Below, in pieces: positions 54,215 to 64,000 of a stretch of DNA of 64,000 nt (its first letter is position 1; the number at the start of each line of letters is the position of its first letter). Under the pieces are notes generated by a model. That model searched no databases, was not told the origin of the DNA, and saw only the letters and a program-made list of their open reading frames with translations. A program made the position numbers and the translations under genes. The DNA comes from Photobacterium ganghwense (GTDB lineage: Bacteria; Pseudomonadota; Gammaproteobacteria; Enterobacterales; Vibrionaceae): assembly GCF_003025595.1 (NCBI RefSeq), contig NZ_PYMI01000001.1, positions 744,001-808,000 on the forward strand, read 5' to 3'.

Positions 54215-54645
54215 AACACTTCGCTACGCAGTGAACTTAACAAAAGCATAGGCCTGATTCTGCCAATAGTCAGTCAATTACAGTTATATAAATAACCAAC
54301 AATTCTTTTTGTTAAATTCATCAAAATTCAACACCTCCAATCGTTCCAACGTGAAATACTGGAACTTGAGGCAGCTTTTATTCGATAACTATCCGTTTAT
54401 TGACCCATTCCAGTGTGTTATCTCGCAACCAGATAACTTAGGTCTGCGACTCTACGGGTATGCCTGTGAAGCTTGACCTGATACCCAAGTATTCTGGTCT
54501 TTTCGGGAAACCGCCAAAGAGTCAATGGCATATCGAGAAAATTATCGATATCTTGATTTATAGCAAAACTTGTAATGATAACGACATCTTTTGACACATT
54601 TTGTTATACAATTCTCGATTATTAAGTTTTCAGTGATGTAGAGTG
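54215..54645. promoter_or_regulatory. divergent intergenic region rssB/aphB
   Basis: 431 bp with no supported gene. An AT-rich segment with TTGACA (about 54593) and TATACA lies before aphB, but the spacing does not give a standard promoter pair, so I do not define one. Confidence 0.4.
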
Positions 54646-55521
54646 ATGAAGCTTGACGATTTGAATTTATTCCGCATGGTTGTGGAAAACGGGAGTTATA
54701 CCGCAGCATCTCGCAAAACTCAGGTTCCCGTAGCCACTCTGACGCGGCGTATTCAGGCACTGGAAGAATGCCTGAACATTCGCCTGCTGAACCGTCATGC
54801 ACGGAAACTCTCCCTGACGGAAGCCGGTCAAAAATTTTACGATGACTGCAGCCCGCTGCTTCAGCGTCTGGTGGATACCGCCGAGCATATCAGCGAAGAA
54901 TGTAAAGGCGCTGCTGGTAAGCTGAAAATTGCGGCACCATCAAACCTAACCAAGGTTATGCTGCAGCCGCTGTTTAATGCGTTTATGCGTGAGCATCCGG
55001 CCATCAATATTGAGCTTTCCATGAGCAATGATCCGGAACTGCTGGATCCAACCGACTGGGATGTCATTTTTCGGGTCGGGCCGCAGCGTGACTCCACCCT
55101 GATCGCTCGTAAAGTCAATGCAGTGAAAGACATTCTGGTGGTTAGCCCGGAATACCTGAAACATCACCCGGAGCCAAAGCATGCGCAGGATCTCCACCAG
55201 CACCCGTTGCTGAAAGGCAAACCTCTGCTGCGATGGCGCCTGACTGACTGCAATGGCGAAACCATCACCGTCAGTGACCGTGGCCGTTTCGAAGCTAACG
55301 AGCTCAATGTTGTCCGCGAGGCATGCATTGCCGGGCTGGGCATTACCCTGATGCCCGATGTCATGCTGGAACAATACATTCAGACTGGCGAATTAGTGCA
55401 GATCCTGGATAACTGGTCATCCAATCCGCGGGATGTTTACCTGATGTACAACCACCGCGATTACCAACCAGAAAAGCTGCGCCTCTTTATTGAGTTCGCC
55501 AGCGACTACTTCAAGCTGTAG
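54646..55521 (+). CDS. aphB: LysR-family regulator AphB
   Basis: A 291-residue LysR regulator that agrees closely with the AphB of V. cholerae I remember, including MKLDDLNLFRMVVENGSYTAAS, the HTH segment VPVATLTRRIQALEECLN, RLLNRHARKLSLTEAG, and DVIFRVGPQRDS and GLGITLMPDVML in the effector domain. AphB responds to low oxygen and pH and activates virulence and acid-stress genes in that species. The ATG at 54646 follows a GTG. It is followed by a YIP1 gene as in V. cholerae, supporting orthology. Confidence 0.85.
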   Translation: MKLDDLNLFRMVVENGSYTAASRKTQVPVATLTRRIQALEECLNIRLLNRHARKLSLTEAGQKFYDDCSPLLQRLVDTAEHISEECKGAAGKLKIAAPSNLTKVMLQPLFNAFMREHPAINIELSMSNDPELLDPTDWDVIFRVGPQRDSTLIARKVNAVKDILVVSPEYLKHHPEPKHAQDLHQHPLLKGKPLLRWRLTDCNGETITVSDRGRFEANELNVVREACIAGLGITLMPDVMLEQYIQTGELVQILDNWSSNPRDVYLMYNHRDYQPEKLRLFIEFASDYFKL

Positions 55522-55798
55522 CCCCCCTTTTGCAGCAGGTTTAATCTCAAACCTGCTGCATGCCATTTCTTGCCAAGCCCTCCAACCCCGACTAAATGTT
55601 ATTAATACTGGCATGATAACGCCTTCAGGCCGCTACCTGTTCGTTGCAACTTGCAACGATAGCCAAGGTGAATTGAGCAATAAACTGAATTGTTCAATAG
55701 GCGTTTTCAAGAACAGACGGAGAAGAACACTAAAGATTGGGGAGCGTGTTCTTTGATAGTGGAAATGTGCAGCATGCACAGCACAACGAGGAAACGTT

Positions 55799-56398
55799 AT
55801 GATTCTGGGACATTTATTCGGATTGTATACCCATCCCAAGCAGGAATGGCGGGCCATTGACAAGGAGCATGAAGGGATTCAGGGCAGTTTGAGCCACATT
55901 ATGCTGATTGCTTTGCTGCCACCGATTTTTGCTTTCATCTCCAGTGTGTTTATCGGCTGGCGAATTGGTGTTGGGGAACCTATTTACCTGACCCAAGGCA
56001 GTGCGCTCGGCATGTCTGTCGCGATGTATTTTGCGCTGATTGCCGGTGTGTTTGCGCTGGCTTACCTGACTCACTGGATGAGCCACACTTTTGGTTCTAC
56101 CCCGACATTTACTCAGTCTTTAGAACTGGCAGCTTACACCGCCACCCCACTCTTTATGGTAAGCATCGCTGCTATCTACCCACAGCTTTGGTTTTTGATG
56201 CTGGCCGGATTGATTGGCGTAGCCTACTCGGTTTACCTGCTTTATACCGGTGTGCCAATTCTGATGCACATTCCGGAAGAGCGAGGATTTATCTACTCCA
56301 GCTCTATTGTCACCTGTGGCTTGGTACTGCTGGTATCAATCATCGCCGGCTCTGTCATCCTGTGGAATATGGGACTCGGCCCGCAGTTTAGCTCTTAG
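55799..56398 (+). CDS. YIP1-family inner-membrane protein
   Basis: A 199-residue protein with about five transmembrane helices (IMLIALLPPIFAFISSVFIGW, SVAMYFALIAGVFALAYLTHW, PLFMVSIAAIYPQLWFLMLAGLIGVAYSVYLL, VTCGLVLLVSIIAGSVIL) and a short cytoplasmic start MILGHLFGLYTHPKQEWRAI characteristic of the bacterial YIP1 family. GAGGAAACGTT precedes the ATG. Function unknown. The 277-bp gap to aphB makes a separate promoter likely. Confidence 0.85.
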   Translation: MILGHLFGLYTHPKQEWRAIDKEHEGIQGSLSHIMLIALLPPIFAFISSVFIGWRIGVGEPIYLTQGSALGMSVAMYFALIAGVFALAYLTHWMSHTFGSTPTFTQSLELAAYTATPLFMVSIAAIYPQLWFLMLAGLIGVAYSVYLLYTGVPILMHIPEERGFIYSSSIVTCGLVLLVSIIAGSVILWNMGLGPQFSS

Positions 56399-56432
56399 CT
56401 CGACATTTTTCCGCAGGCAATGACTTGCGAGC

Positions 56433-56468
56433 AATAAAAAACGGGAGACACTGAGTCTCCCGTTTTTA
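56433..56468. terminator. bidirectional terminator between the YIP1 gene and purF
   Basis: Perfect 9-bp stem ACGGGAGAC (56441-56449)/GTCTCCCGT (56455-56463) with A-run and T-run on the two sides. Confidence 0.92.
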
Positions 56469-56495
56469 TTCGTTGCAGCAAGCATGTACTTATCT

Positions 56496-58013
56496 TTACA
56501 CGCCTTCGTTGTGCAATTCCAGATTCGCCAGATCCTGCTGGATCTCGCGCTGGGTTTTCGCATCTTCACTGCGCAGTGACTGCAGGTAGTCCAGATACGC
56601 CTGATCGATATCGCCGGTTACATAAGTGCCACTGAACACGGACGCTTCAAACTGCTGGATGTCCGGATTTCCTTCGGCAACAGCAGCCACCAGATCGTCC
56701 AAGTCCTGGAAAATCAGGCCATCGGCACCAATCATCTTACAGATTTCGTCCACTTCACGACCGTGCGCAATCAGTTCATTGGCACTTGGCATATCGATGC
56801 CGTATACGTTCGGGAAACGAACTTCTGGTGCTGCCGAGGCCAGGTACACTTTGCGTGCGCCCGCTTCACGAGCCATCTCAATGATCTGCTCTGATGTGGT
56901 ACCACGAACAATGGAGTCATCCACCAGCAGAACATTTTTATCTTTGAACTCAGAACGGATCGCATTCAGTTTACGACGAACTGACTTACGACGCATTTGC
57001 TGCCCTGGCATGATAAACGTCCGGCCGACATAACGGTTTTTCACAAAGCCCTGGCGGTAAGGCTTATCCAGCGTCTGTGCAATTTCCAGCGCACTGTCAC
57101 ACGAGGTTTCAGGGATTGGAATCACCACATCGATATCCAGGTCGCCCCACTCGCGCTTGATTTTCTCACCCAATTTCTGCCCCATACACACACGGGCACT
57201 GTAAACGGACACTTTATCAATGAACGAATCAGGACGGGCAAAGTACACAAACTCGAACACACAAGGGTTCAGAGCCGGGTTATCGGCACACTGTTCAGTA
57301 AACAGCTGACCATCAAAAGTCACAAATATGGCTTCACCCGGGGCAACGTCACGCATGAAGTCAAAACCTACAGCATCCAGTGCCACAGATTCCGATGCCA
57401 CCATGTATTCAATCTGGCCATTCACTTCACGCTTGCCCAGACACAACGGACGAATGCCGTTGGGATCGCGGAATGCCAGCATGCCGTGACCGATAATCAT
57501 AGACACCACCGCATAGGCACCGGCGACGGTACGGTGTACTTCACGGACAGCTTCAAAAATCTCAGCCGGAGAAATTGGGTATGATTTAGCACCTTCCAGC
57601 TGGTAAGCCAGAACGTTCAGCAGAACTTCGGAGTCGGAGGTGGTGTTGACATGGCGGCGGGCTATTTCGAACAGTTTCTCTTTCACTTCGGCAGCATTGG
57701 TCAGGTTGCCATTGTGCGCCAGTGAGATACCGTAAGGGGAGTTGACATAAAACGGCTGCGCTTCAGACGCGCTAGAGCTGCCTGCGGTCGGGTAACGGAC
57801 ATGGCCAATCCCGACATTGCCCTGCAAACGCTGCATGTGTTTAGCTTCAAACACATCGCGTACCAGGCCATTTGCTTTTCTCAGACGGAAACGATTGCTT
57901 TCCAGGGTAACAATACCAGCCGCATCCTGGCCACGGTGCTGCAGCACGGTCAGTGCATCATAGATAGACTGGTTTACCGGGGTAGAACCCACGATTCCGA
58001 CAATACCACACAT
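56496..58013 (-). CDS. purF: amidophosphoribosyltransferase
   Basis: First committed enzyme of purine synthesis: glutamine plus PRPP to phosphoribosylamine. The 505-residue protein starts MCGIVGIVG, where Cys2 becomes the N-terminal nucleophile of the glutaminase domain, and has the PRPP-binding loop [17 protein letters not shown] (about 363-379). It follows cvpA by 145 bp; the pair is the known PurR-regulated operon. Confidence 0.96.
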   Translation of the reverse strand: MCGIVGIVGSTPVNQSIYDALTVLQHRGQDAAGIVTLESNRFRLRKANGLVRDVFEAKHMQRLQGNVGIGHVRYPTAGSSSASEAQPFYVNSPYGISLAHNGNLTNAAEVKEKLFEIARRHVNTTSDSEVLLNVLAYQLEGAKSYPISPAEIFEAVREVHRTVAGAYAVVSMIIGHGMLAFRDPNGIRPLCLGKREVNGQIEYMVASESVALDAVGFDFMRDVAPGEAIFVTFDGQLFTEQCADNPALNPCVFEFVYFARPDSFIDKVSVYSARVCMGQKLGEKIKREWGDLDIDVVIPIPETSCDSALEIAQTLDKPYRQGFVKNRYVGRTFIMPGQQMRRKSVRRKLNAIRSEFKDKNVLLVDDSIVRGTTSEQIIEMAREAGARKVYLASAAPEVRFPNVYGIDMPSANELIAHGREVDEICKMIGADGLIFQDLDDLVAAVAEGNPDIQQFEASVFSGTYVTGDIDQAYLDYLQSLRSEDAKTQREIQQDLANLELHNEGV

Positions 58014-58158
58014 GTCCTAAATCCTCGTCACGCTTTCATAGTCGCTTAGTTAAATTTCAGCGGGTATCCCGCGCCTGCCGGATCCCCGCTGAAACCTGTG
58101 TCCTTGTAACTATCAGTGGCCTTTGCCAATCTGATCCCTAATCTTGGACCAGACGCTG

Positions 58159-58650
58159 TCAGATAGCGCCTGGTAAAAAGCTTGATGTGTCCTTGAGGTA
58201 ACTGAAGAACCATTCAATGACGACTTTGAACTGAGGGATCAACTGTGACTGTTGCATCCAGTCAGCCTTAGCAAACCCGGTGAAGGCGTCAATGAAAAAC
58301 AGTATCGCAGCAACAATCAAAACGCCGCGTACCCCACCAAACACAATACCCAGTACCCGATCAGTTCCGGACAGGCCGGTTTTCTGAACCAGTTGGCCGA
58401 TCACGTAGTTGACGACCGCGCCGACAATCAACGTGGCAATAAACAGGGCGGCGATAGCGCTACCGTTACGCAACATTTCATCCTGAATGTTGGTGAAGTA
58501 GGCAGCCAGCTGGGTATAAAAGTTACTCGCGACAAAAAAGGCTGCAAACCAAATCACGAGCGATAAGGCTTCTTTCACAAACCCTCGGATCAAACTGACC
58601 AGAGCAGAGAAGCCAATTACGCCTAAAATTACGTAATCAATCCAGATCAT
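58159..58650 (-). CDS. cvpA: CvpA family membrane protein
   Basis: A 163-residue inner-membrane protein with four hydrophobic segments, closely resembling E. coli CvpA (MIWIDYVILGVIGFSALVSL, GLSGTDRVLGIVFGGVRGVLI, SQLIPQFKVVIEWFFSYL). It is required for colicin V production in E. coli and is linked to envelope homeostasis. Start at the second of two adjacent ATGs. A PurR box lies about 50 bp upstream. Confidence 0.93.
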   Translation of the reverse strand: MIWIDYVILGVIGFSALVSLIRGFVKEALSLVIWFAAFFVASNFYTQLAAYFTNIQDEMLRNGSAIAALFIATLIVGAVVNYVIGQLVQKTGLSGTDRVLGIVFGGVRGVLIVAAILFFIDAFTGFAKADWMQQSQLIPQFKVVIEWFFSYLKDTSSFLPGAI

Positions 58651-58700
58651 CATTTATTGTATTCTTCTTGTTGGAGCGTATTCTAACAGAAAAAATGCTA

Positions 58701-58716
58701 ACGCAAACGTTTTCCT
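58701..58716. promoter_or_regulatory. PurR operator of cvpA-purF
   Basis: ACGCAAACGTTTTCCT differs by one base from the E. coli cvpA-purF operator as I remember it (ACGCAAACGTTTTCTT). It overlaps the end of dedD and lies about 50 bp upstream of cvpA, so PurR would repress the two-gene operon. Confidence 0.85.
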
Positions 58717-59353
58717 AAGGGTTTAGTGGATTAAATCTGAGCAATCGACCTTTTAATCCGGTTAAATTTTCTAACTCATTGAGCTGGCCGGATAACTTCT
58801 CTTTCGAGACATCAGGCCCCACTACGACCCGAGCCAAATCGCCCTTCTTAGGCTGTTTCGGGAAAACATGCGCCTGAAAACCGGCTTCACGTAAACGGCC
58901 TACCAGCGAATGGGCGTTATCAAAATTGCGGAACACACCGAGCTGAACGACCCAGCCGCTGTCCTGGTTACCCACTTGCGGTGCCGTCTCCGGCACGGGT
59001 GCCACCTTTACCGGTTGCTCTGCGACCTTAGCCGTTACCTTCTCCGTTACCTTTGGTGCCTCAGTTTTTACGGCCGGTCTGGCTTCCGGTTTTGCTTGAG
59101 AAACTTCAACCGCCGCTTCCCCATCGTCAATCACAACGGTCACCGGCTCATCCGGCAGAGAAACGTCTGCGAATTCCGGTTCAGGTATGGTTTCAAACTC
59201 TACCTCCTCGCTCATCTCAGGTTGCAGAGGAATGCTGGCAAACTGCTCCTGATAATGTTGCTTTTTGCCGTCAAACAAATCCGGCAGGAAGATAACGCCA
59301 ATAGCAACAAGGATAATAGTGCCTATCAGGCGGCTCTGAAATTTACTTGCCAC
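58715..59353 (-). CDS. dedD: SPOR domain protein DedD
   Basis: A cell-division protein of 212 residues: short cytoplasmic start MASKFQSRL, one transmembrane helix (IGTIILVAIGVIFLPDLF), a Pro/Glu/Val-rich periplasmic linker and a C-terminal SPOR domain (GWVVQLGVFRNFDNAHSLVGRLREAGF, about 133-212) that binds septal peptidoglycan. I choose the GTG at 59353, spaced 5 bases from AGGAG, because the protein then begins MASKFQ as in E. coli; it lies just after the folC stop. Confidence 0.92.
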   Translation of the reverse strand: MASKFQSRLIGTIILVAIGVIFLPDLFDGKKQHYQEQFASIPLQPEMSEEVEFETIPEPEFADVSLPDEPVTVVIDDGEAAVEVSQAKPEARPAVKTEAPKVTEKVTAKVAEQPVKVAPVPETAPQVGNQDSGWVVQLGVFRNFDNAHSLVGRLREAGFQAHVFPKQPKKGDLARVVVGPDVSKEKLSGQLNELENLTGLKGRLLRFNPLNP

Positions 59354-59355
59354 AA

Positions 59356-60630
59356 TCACTCCTGTTTGTTTACTTCTATGTGACTGGAAATCTGTCCGAC
59401 AGTGTAAAAGGAGCCAAATACAATTACCACATCCTGAGGCTCCGCCTCTGTCAATGCTTTGTCATAAGCCGCTTCCGGTGAATCGAAGCCCACCGTCTCT
59501 GCCGGTAGATGAGCCAGAATCTCAGACGCCGAAGCCGCGCGAGGTCCCGTCAGTGATGCCGGATACCAGCAATCAACCACCCCTTTCATTTCAGCAACCG
59601 TAGACGCAATGTCTTTGTCATGCAGCATAGCAACCACAGCGTGAATACGCCCTTTCGCTTCTTTTTGCTTGATCACCGTCAGTTGACGGGCAAAGTACTC
59701 TGCAGAATGCGGGTTATGTGCCACATCCATAATGATCAATGGGTGCTCGCCCACTCGCTGCATACGGCCCGGCAGAGACGCACTCGCCAGCCCTTCGACA
59801 ATGTGTTGGTCAGCAATATCCAGCTCAGCAACAGCAAGGGCCATCAGCGCGGTGGCGGCATTGGGTAACGGCAGTGACGGAACCGGCAGGTTTTCCAGCG
59901 TAAATCCGCCGCTGTGCCACGTCCAGCTGTCCTCTGTCAGCGCGTAGTCAAACTGGTAGCCCACCTGATACAGCTTGGCTCCAATGTCGTCAGCATGCGC
60001 CGGAACCGTCGCCGGTGGATTAGGCTGGCCACAAATCGCCGGTTTTCCGCTCCGGAAAATGCCGGCTTTTTCATAACCAATCACATTGATGTCATCGCCC
60101 AGCCAGTCAACGTGATCAACGGCAAGACTAGTGATCACAGAGACATCATGTTCTGCGATATTGGTGGCATCCAGACGACCTCCCAGCCCGACTTCCAGAA
60201 CCACAACGTCAACCTTGTTGGTCTGGAACAACCGTAAAGCGGCCAGTGTGCCGAACTCAAATAGGCTGAGGCTGATATCGCCACGCTGCTGCTCAACAAA
60301 AGCAAACGCCTCGCTGTGGGCTGCATCCGGCAGTTCGCTGCCGTTAATACACACGCGTTCGTTGTAACGAACCAGATGCGGCGAGCTGTATACGCCGACC
60401 GAGTAACCGGCTTTAAGGAGAATGGATTCCAGAATGGCGCAGGTTGAGCCTTTGCCATTGGTCCCGGCGACCGTGATCACCCGGTTAGCCGGTTTCGTCA
60501 GCGCCGCTTTTTGCGCGACGGCCTGCACCCGGTCTAATCCCAGATCAATCGCACTGGTATGGAGCTTTTCGAGATAAGAAAGCCATTCGGCTAAAGGAGA
60601 GGTTGCTAGAGGTGCTGTCAATCCGGACAT
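59356..60630 (-). CDS. folC: folylpolyglutamate synthase / dihydrofolate synthase
   Basis: Adds glutamate to dihydropteroate and folates. The 424-residue Mur-ligase-type protein shows the P-loop VAGTNGKGSTCAILE (about 54-68), FEFGTLAALRLF and VVVLEVGLGGRLDATN (about 139-154), and VMDVAHNPHSAEYF. Followed by dedD with coupled starts; accD lies 185 bp upstream. Confidence 0.95.
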   Translation of the reverse strand: MSGLTAPLATSPLAEWLSYLEKLHTSAIDLGLDRVQAVAQKAALTKPANRVITVAGTNGKGSTCAILESILLKAGYSVGVYSSPHLVRYNERVCINGSELPDAAHSEAFAFVEQQRGDISLSLFEFGTLAALRLFQTNKVDVVVLEVGLGGRLDATNIAEHDVSVITSLAVDHVDWLGDDINVIGYEKAGIFRSGKPAICGQPNPPATVPAHADDIGAKLYQVGYQFDYALTEDSWTWHSGGFTLENLPVPSLPLPNAATALMALAVAELDIADQHIVEGLASASLPGRMQRVGEHPLIIMDVAHNPHSAEYFARQLTVIKQKEAKGRIHAVVAMLHDKDIASTVAEMKGVVDCWYPASLTGPRAASASEILAHLPAETVGFDSPEAAYDKALTEAEPQDVVIVFGSFYTVGQISSHIEVNKQE

Positions 60631-60749
60631 TCTTCTTTATGTTCAGTCAAACCAAAAATATGGGCTCTAATTTAACACCTTATGCGCAGATGCCAAACTG
60701 CTGAACCGACATCGGGGAAGAAAAGCCCGTAAATGTCCGTACAGATACA

Positions 60750-60776
60750 ACAAACGGGGCATTCGCCCCGTTTGAA
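60750..60776 (-). terminator. hairpin terminator after accD
   Basis: Perfect stem AAACGGGGC (60752-60760)/GCCCCGTTT (60765-60773), loop ATTC; on the minus strand TTTGTTG follows, a weak U-run. Confidence 0.7.
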
Positions 60777-60815
60777 TATACGTTGTCAACCAACAAAGAA
60801 AAAGGGTGCTCAGAA

Positions 60816-61748
60816 TTACTCTTGAGAGCCTTCCGCTGGTTTCGGCTCTTCTTCTGCCACTTCGATGACAGGAGCAATGACCGGCACCACCATCGGTGAT
60901 TCTGCATTAGTGAGTTTAGCCACCATGCCACCGATACGCTGGCGCATTTCACGACGGTCAACAATCATGTCAATGGCACCGTGTTCCAGCAGGAACTCAC
61001 TACGCTGGAAGCCTTCAGGCAGCTTTTCGCGTACCGTTTGCTCGATAACACGCTGGCCGGCAAAACCAATCAGTGCTTTAGGCTCACCAATATTGATATC
61101 ACCCAGCATCGCCAGACTTGCTGATACACCGCCCATCGTCGGGTCAGTCAGTACAGAAATGAACGGCAAACCTTTTGATGACAAACGCTCCAGTGCAGCA
61201 CTGGTTTTCGCCATTTGCATCAGAGACATCAGGGCTTCCTGCATGCGGGCACCGCCACTGGCAGAGAAACACACTAGTGCACAGTTGTTTGCAATGGCTT
61301 CGTCAACCGCACGCACAAATTTCGCACCAACGACAGAACCCATCGAACCACCCATGAAGGAGAATTCAAATGCACAGGCGACCAGTGGCTGGCCCAGCAG
61401 TGTTCCTTTCATGGCGATCAGAGCGTCTTTCTCACCGCTACTCTTCTGCGCGGCAGATAGACGATCTTTATATTTCTTCGAGTCACGGAACTTCAGCTTG
61501 TCTTTTGGCTCCAGCTCCGCCGCAATTTCTTCCTGGCCTTCTGTATCGAGGAAGGTTTCCAGACGCTTACGCGCCTTCATGCGCATGTGGTGGTCACACT
61601 TCGGGCATACGTCGAGGTTACGCTCCAGATCAGCGTGATAAAGCACTTGTTCGCAAGAAGTACATTTGGTCCATACCCCTTCAGGGATAGACGCTTTGCG
61701 GGAAGAAACAATATTGCTTTTTGTAAGGATCTTTTCCAGCCAGCTCAT
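60816..61748 (-). CDS. accD: acetyl-CoA carboxylase, carboxyltransferase beta subunit
   Basis: Beta half of the carboxyltransferase that makes malonyl-CoA for fatty acid synthesis. The 310-residue protein has the N-terminal Cys4 zinc ribbon ([23 protein letters not shown] shortened: Cys at about 29, 32, 48 and 51) and the crotonase-like core with [23 protein letters not shown] and [16 protein letters not shown]. The acidic tail ([12 protein letters not shown]) is variable between species. Confidence 0.96.
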   Translation of the reverse strand: MSWLEKILTKSNIVSSRKASIPEGVWTKCTSCEQVLYHADLERNLDVCPKCDHHMRMKARKRLETFLDTEGQEEIAAELEPKDKLKFRDSKKYKDRLSAAQKSSGEKDALIAMKGTLLGQPLVACAFEFSFMGGSMGSVVGAKFVRAVDEAIANNCALVCFSASGGARMQEALMSLMQMAKTSAALERLSSKGLPFISVLTDPTMGGVSASLAMLGDINIGEPKALIGFAGQRVIEQTVREKLPEGFQRSEFLLEHGAIDMIVDRREMRQRIGGMVAKLTNAESPMVVPVIAPVIEVAEEEPKPAEGSQE

Positions 61749-61952
61749 GAATGACCTTTTATGTTCTTAATTTCCCTGCCAATCAGGTGATATACCATAA
61801 GCCAATGCGGCAGAGAATTACAAATTCGTTAAATTTCCGAGGTGGAATTAAAGCATAAACTTGTCAGTCTGTAGATAAAAAACTGGTATTACAAGTTGAC
61901 TCCGACACACCCACCCCAAGGCTGTTGACGCCCTGTTGCAACCTTTTTGTGA

Positions 61953-62738
61953 TTAATCCGGCAGAAATAGCGGACCAATCGGTGCTCGTGGCAACTCAAA
62001 CTCCGCCGGATAATCGACATCAACCAGATAAAGACCTTCCGCCTTTGCTGTTGCCCCTGCCAAGGTACGATCTTTTTGTTCCAGCAGCCATTTGATCCAC
62101 TCAGGTTTTTCTTCACCTTTGCCGACTTTGATCAGGCTGCCGGTAATGTTACGTACCATATGGTGGACAAATGCATTGGCTTTAATGTCAATAATCACAA
62201 AGTTGCCCTGTCGGCTGACGTTGAGATGCATCAGGTTTCGCCATGGGCTTAATGACTGACAATGCACGGCGCGAAAAGAGGTGAAATCATTTTCACCGAG
62301 CAGATACTGACCGGCCTCGTGCATCAGTTTTTCGTCCAGCTCACCATGGTAATGGCTGACACCCTTGCCCAGAATTGCAGGACGCAATGCATGGTTGTAA
62401 ATAATATAGCGGTAACGTCGCGCCGTCGCACTGAATCGGGCATGGAAATCGTCATTGACCTCCTTTGCCCAACGAACCGCAATGTCTCCCGGCAAGTGGG
62501 CATTTGCTCCCATGCTCCAGGCCACCAGCTTACGGTTTACATTGGTATCAAAATGTACCACTTGTCCGGTGCCATGCACCCCGGCATCCGTCCGTCCGGC
62601 ACACTGTACTTCAATCGGGTGGTTGGCAATTTTACTCAGCGCCTTTTCCAAACGCTCCTGAACACTGTCTACTTCGCGCTGGCGCTGCCAGCCGTAGTAT
62701 TTTGCTCCGTCGTATTCAATACCTAACGCAATTCGCAT
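61953..62738 (-). CDS. truA: tRNA pseudouridine synthase A (positions 38-40)
   Basis: A 261-residue pseudouridine synthase. The catalytic Asp is in [21 protein letters not shown] (residue about 52, in GRTDAGVH). Other family marks are [25 protein letters not shown] and [17 protein letters not shown]. It lies in the usual place between hubP and accD. Confidence 0.96.
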   Translation of the reverse strand: MRIALGIEYDGAKYYGWQRQREVDSVQERLEKALSKIANHPIEVQCAGRTDAGVHGTGQVVHFDTNVNRKLVAWSMGANAHLPGDIAVRWAKEVNDDFHARFSATARRYRYIIYNHALRPAILGKGVSHYHGELDEKLMHEAGQYLLGENDFTSFRAVHCQSLSPWRNLMHLNVSRQGNFVIIDIKANAFVHHMVRNITGSLIKVGKGEEKPEWIKWLLEQKDRTLAGATAKAEGLYLVDVDYPAEFELPRAPIGPLFLPD

Positions 62739-62971
62739 AATTTACTTCGTTCTGTCGGACGGCTCTCAGCCGGTGTTACAAAGGGAGGGATTATAGGGAA
62801 AAAACCGCTATGTAGCGAGGGGCGAGATACAGCCGATTACAATTAACGTCGCGAATACAGCCCATCCATTCAGCCCTAAGGCGCAATGTAGCGGCCACAG
62901 AGACGGCCACAGATAAAAAACAGCCCCTGCACGGCAACGGGCTGGCCCCATCAGTATCGGACGCCTCAACA

Positions 62972-63006
62972 ATAAAAAAACGGGCTCTGTCTTGCAGAGC
63001 CCGTTT
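62972..63006 (-). terminator. Rho-independent terminator after hubP
   Basis: Stem CGGGCTCTG (62981-62989)/CAGAGCCCG (62995-63003), with TTTTTTT following on the minus strand. Confidence 0.9.
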
Positions 63007-63050
63007 GCAGATTATTCAATGTCTTACATCGTTTCTGGCAGAGTATGCTG

Positions 63051-64000
63051 TCAGGCCGAAATGCGAGCCAGTAGGGCTTTGGCTTCCTGCTGCAGCGCGC
63101 TGTCAGCACGGACTGCGATTTCCTCCAGCAGCCCCATCGCCCCTTCCTGATCGTTCATTTCCAGATAAGCTTTCGCCAGATCCAGTTTGCTGGCGTATTC
63201 GCCACCACTGTCGACATCATAATCGCCAACATTCGCCAGAACATCCGGGAATTCGTCCAGTCCCACCTCAAGGTTCAGCGGTGCATCATCCAAATCAGCT
63301 TCCGACTCCGCGATATCCAGATCTTTCATCAATTCATCAATGCTGATATAGCCCTGACGGTTGAAAGACGCTGCGTCGTTTTCGCTGACCGTGTTTACTC
63401 CATTCGCGGCAGACTGAGACTCCGGTTCTTGCCCTGCAGAATCTGATGGTTCAGAGACCAGTTCGCTGTCCGCTTCGCTTTCTCCCCAGCTTGCGGCCAA
63501 CGCTTCGGATTCAGAAATCAGAAGCGATGCTTCGTCATCATCCAGCAGTGTGGTTTCATCAAACGCTGCCACATCCTGATCATCCATTGGCGGCTGCACA
63601 CCCCAATCTTCGCTTTCCAGCTCAGGATCCGGATTACTCGCCGTCCAAATAGCTTGATCTTCTTCGTTCCAGTCCGGTTCAACGTTATCGACCGTGGTAT
63701 CTGCGGCAAAATCGGCAAACAGCTGCTCACGTTCCAACTCGGCTTCACTGGCCTCTGGCAGAGTAATGTGAGTATCAGGTTGGGCCACATCCGCGAGGCT
63801 AACATCTGGCTGGCTTTCAGCCCTCATTCCTGAGTCAGGTGCTGGCTGATGTTCCTGAGCAGAACTGGCGTCGGCTTTTTCTGACATCATCGCAGCGGGC
63901 TGCGCCACATTATGTGCTTCCGCCAACGGGTCAAACAGCAAAGCATCCATATCAAGACCAGCGGTATCGACCAGCTCTTCATCGAGCGGAGGCATCGCCG
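63051..64000 (-). CDS. hubP: FimV/HubP-family polar protein, C-terminal part (runs off the right edge)
   Basis: Only the last 316 or so codons are in the window; the frame stays open to position 64000. The visible part is very acidic (many Glu/Asp, pI low) with low-complexity repeats of E/D/S/A and ends in the conserved FimV C-terminal domain with a TPR-like segment SKLDLAKAYLEMNDQEGAMGLLEEIAVRAD (given here as its core, residues about 264-294 of the visible part). In Vibrio HubP organises the cell pole (chromosome origin, chemotaxis and flagellar proteins). The N-terminal LysM domain is outside the window. Confidence 0.85.
   Translation of the reverse strand, partial: AMPPLDEELVDTAGLDMDALLFDPLAEAHNVAQPAAMMSEKADASSAQEHQPAPDSGMRAESQPDVSLADVAQPDTHITLPEASEAELEREQLFADFAADTTVDNVEPDWNEEDQAIWTASNPDPELESEDWGVQPPMDDQDVAAFDETTLLDDDEASLLISESEALAASWGESEADSELVSEPSDSAGQEPESQSAANGVNTVSENDAASFNRQGYISIDELMKDLDIAESEADLDDAPLNLEVGLDEFPDVLANVGDYDVDSGGEYASKLDLAKAYLEMNDQEGAMGLLEEIAVRADSALQQEAKALLARISA

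Noticed and set aside
1-64000. CRISPR arrays, rRNA genes, prophage structural genes
   Set aside because: Looked for regularly spaced repeats, rRNA-like conserved segments and phage head/tail proteins; none seen.

Overview
The window is a piece of a gammaproteobacterial chromosome, most likely Vibrio or a close relative. The evidence is a close AphB-like regulator sitting between rssB and a YIP1-family gene (the arrangement I remember from Vibrio cholerae), a hubP-truA-accD-folC-dedD-cvpA-purF block, the tig-clpP-clpX-lon-hupB-ppiD block, a rhombosortase, and a menFDHCE operon. Core genes from about 18.4 kb to the right end are GC-richer, with conventional operons and many strong terminators.

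The left 18.3 kb is accessory DNA, more AT-rich and made of several layers. (1) Positions 1-5.6 kb look like an integron-type cassette array without an integrase in view. Single genes (HNH nuclease, GFA enzyme, GNAT acetyltransferase, HigBA-type toxin-antitoxin) all lie on the minus strand, separated by spacers with related sequence and paired attC-like ends. An IS3-family element (IS407-like) sits in one spacer, and the toxin gene has a one-base frameshift. (2) Positions 5.6-10.3 kb hold two divergent gene groups coding almost only for membrane-anchored or exported proteins that I do not recognise. (3) Positions 10.5-11.9 kb hold a uracil-DNA-glycosylase-like protein and an unknown protein. 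(4) An IS66 remnant lies at 11.9-12.2 kb. (5) Positions 12.3-18.2 kb hold four translationally coupled minus-strand genes: three tyrosine-recombinase-family proteins and a small coiled-coil protein. From memory this set and order matches strand-biased circularizing integrative elements (SEs; intA, a second recombinase-like gene, intB, srap). A perfect-core LexA operator overlaps the promoter of the first gene, so excision or circularization is probably SOS-induced. The element ends just downstream of a ycgN-family gene, where a 16-bp sequence is repeated 150 bp apart.

The core region runs as follows: ycgN-like, ykgJ-like, a TIGR02647-like gene, Tim44-like and TM2 membrane proteins; a TetR regulator with an MFS-acyltransferase fusion; the menaquinone operon menF-D-H-C-E (minus); alaA, yfbR-dgt; a DTW-domain gene divergent from rhombosortase rrtA; a ComEA-like exported HhH protein; the proteostasis block ppiD, hupB, lon, clpX, clpP, tig (minus); an SDR and an O-methyltransferase; tRNA-Arg(TCT); folD behind a PurR-like box; galU; rfaH; a POT peptide transporter; rssB, aphB, YIP1; then purF, cvpA (PurR box), dedD, folC, accD, truA and the 3' part of hubP, which runs off the right edge.
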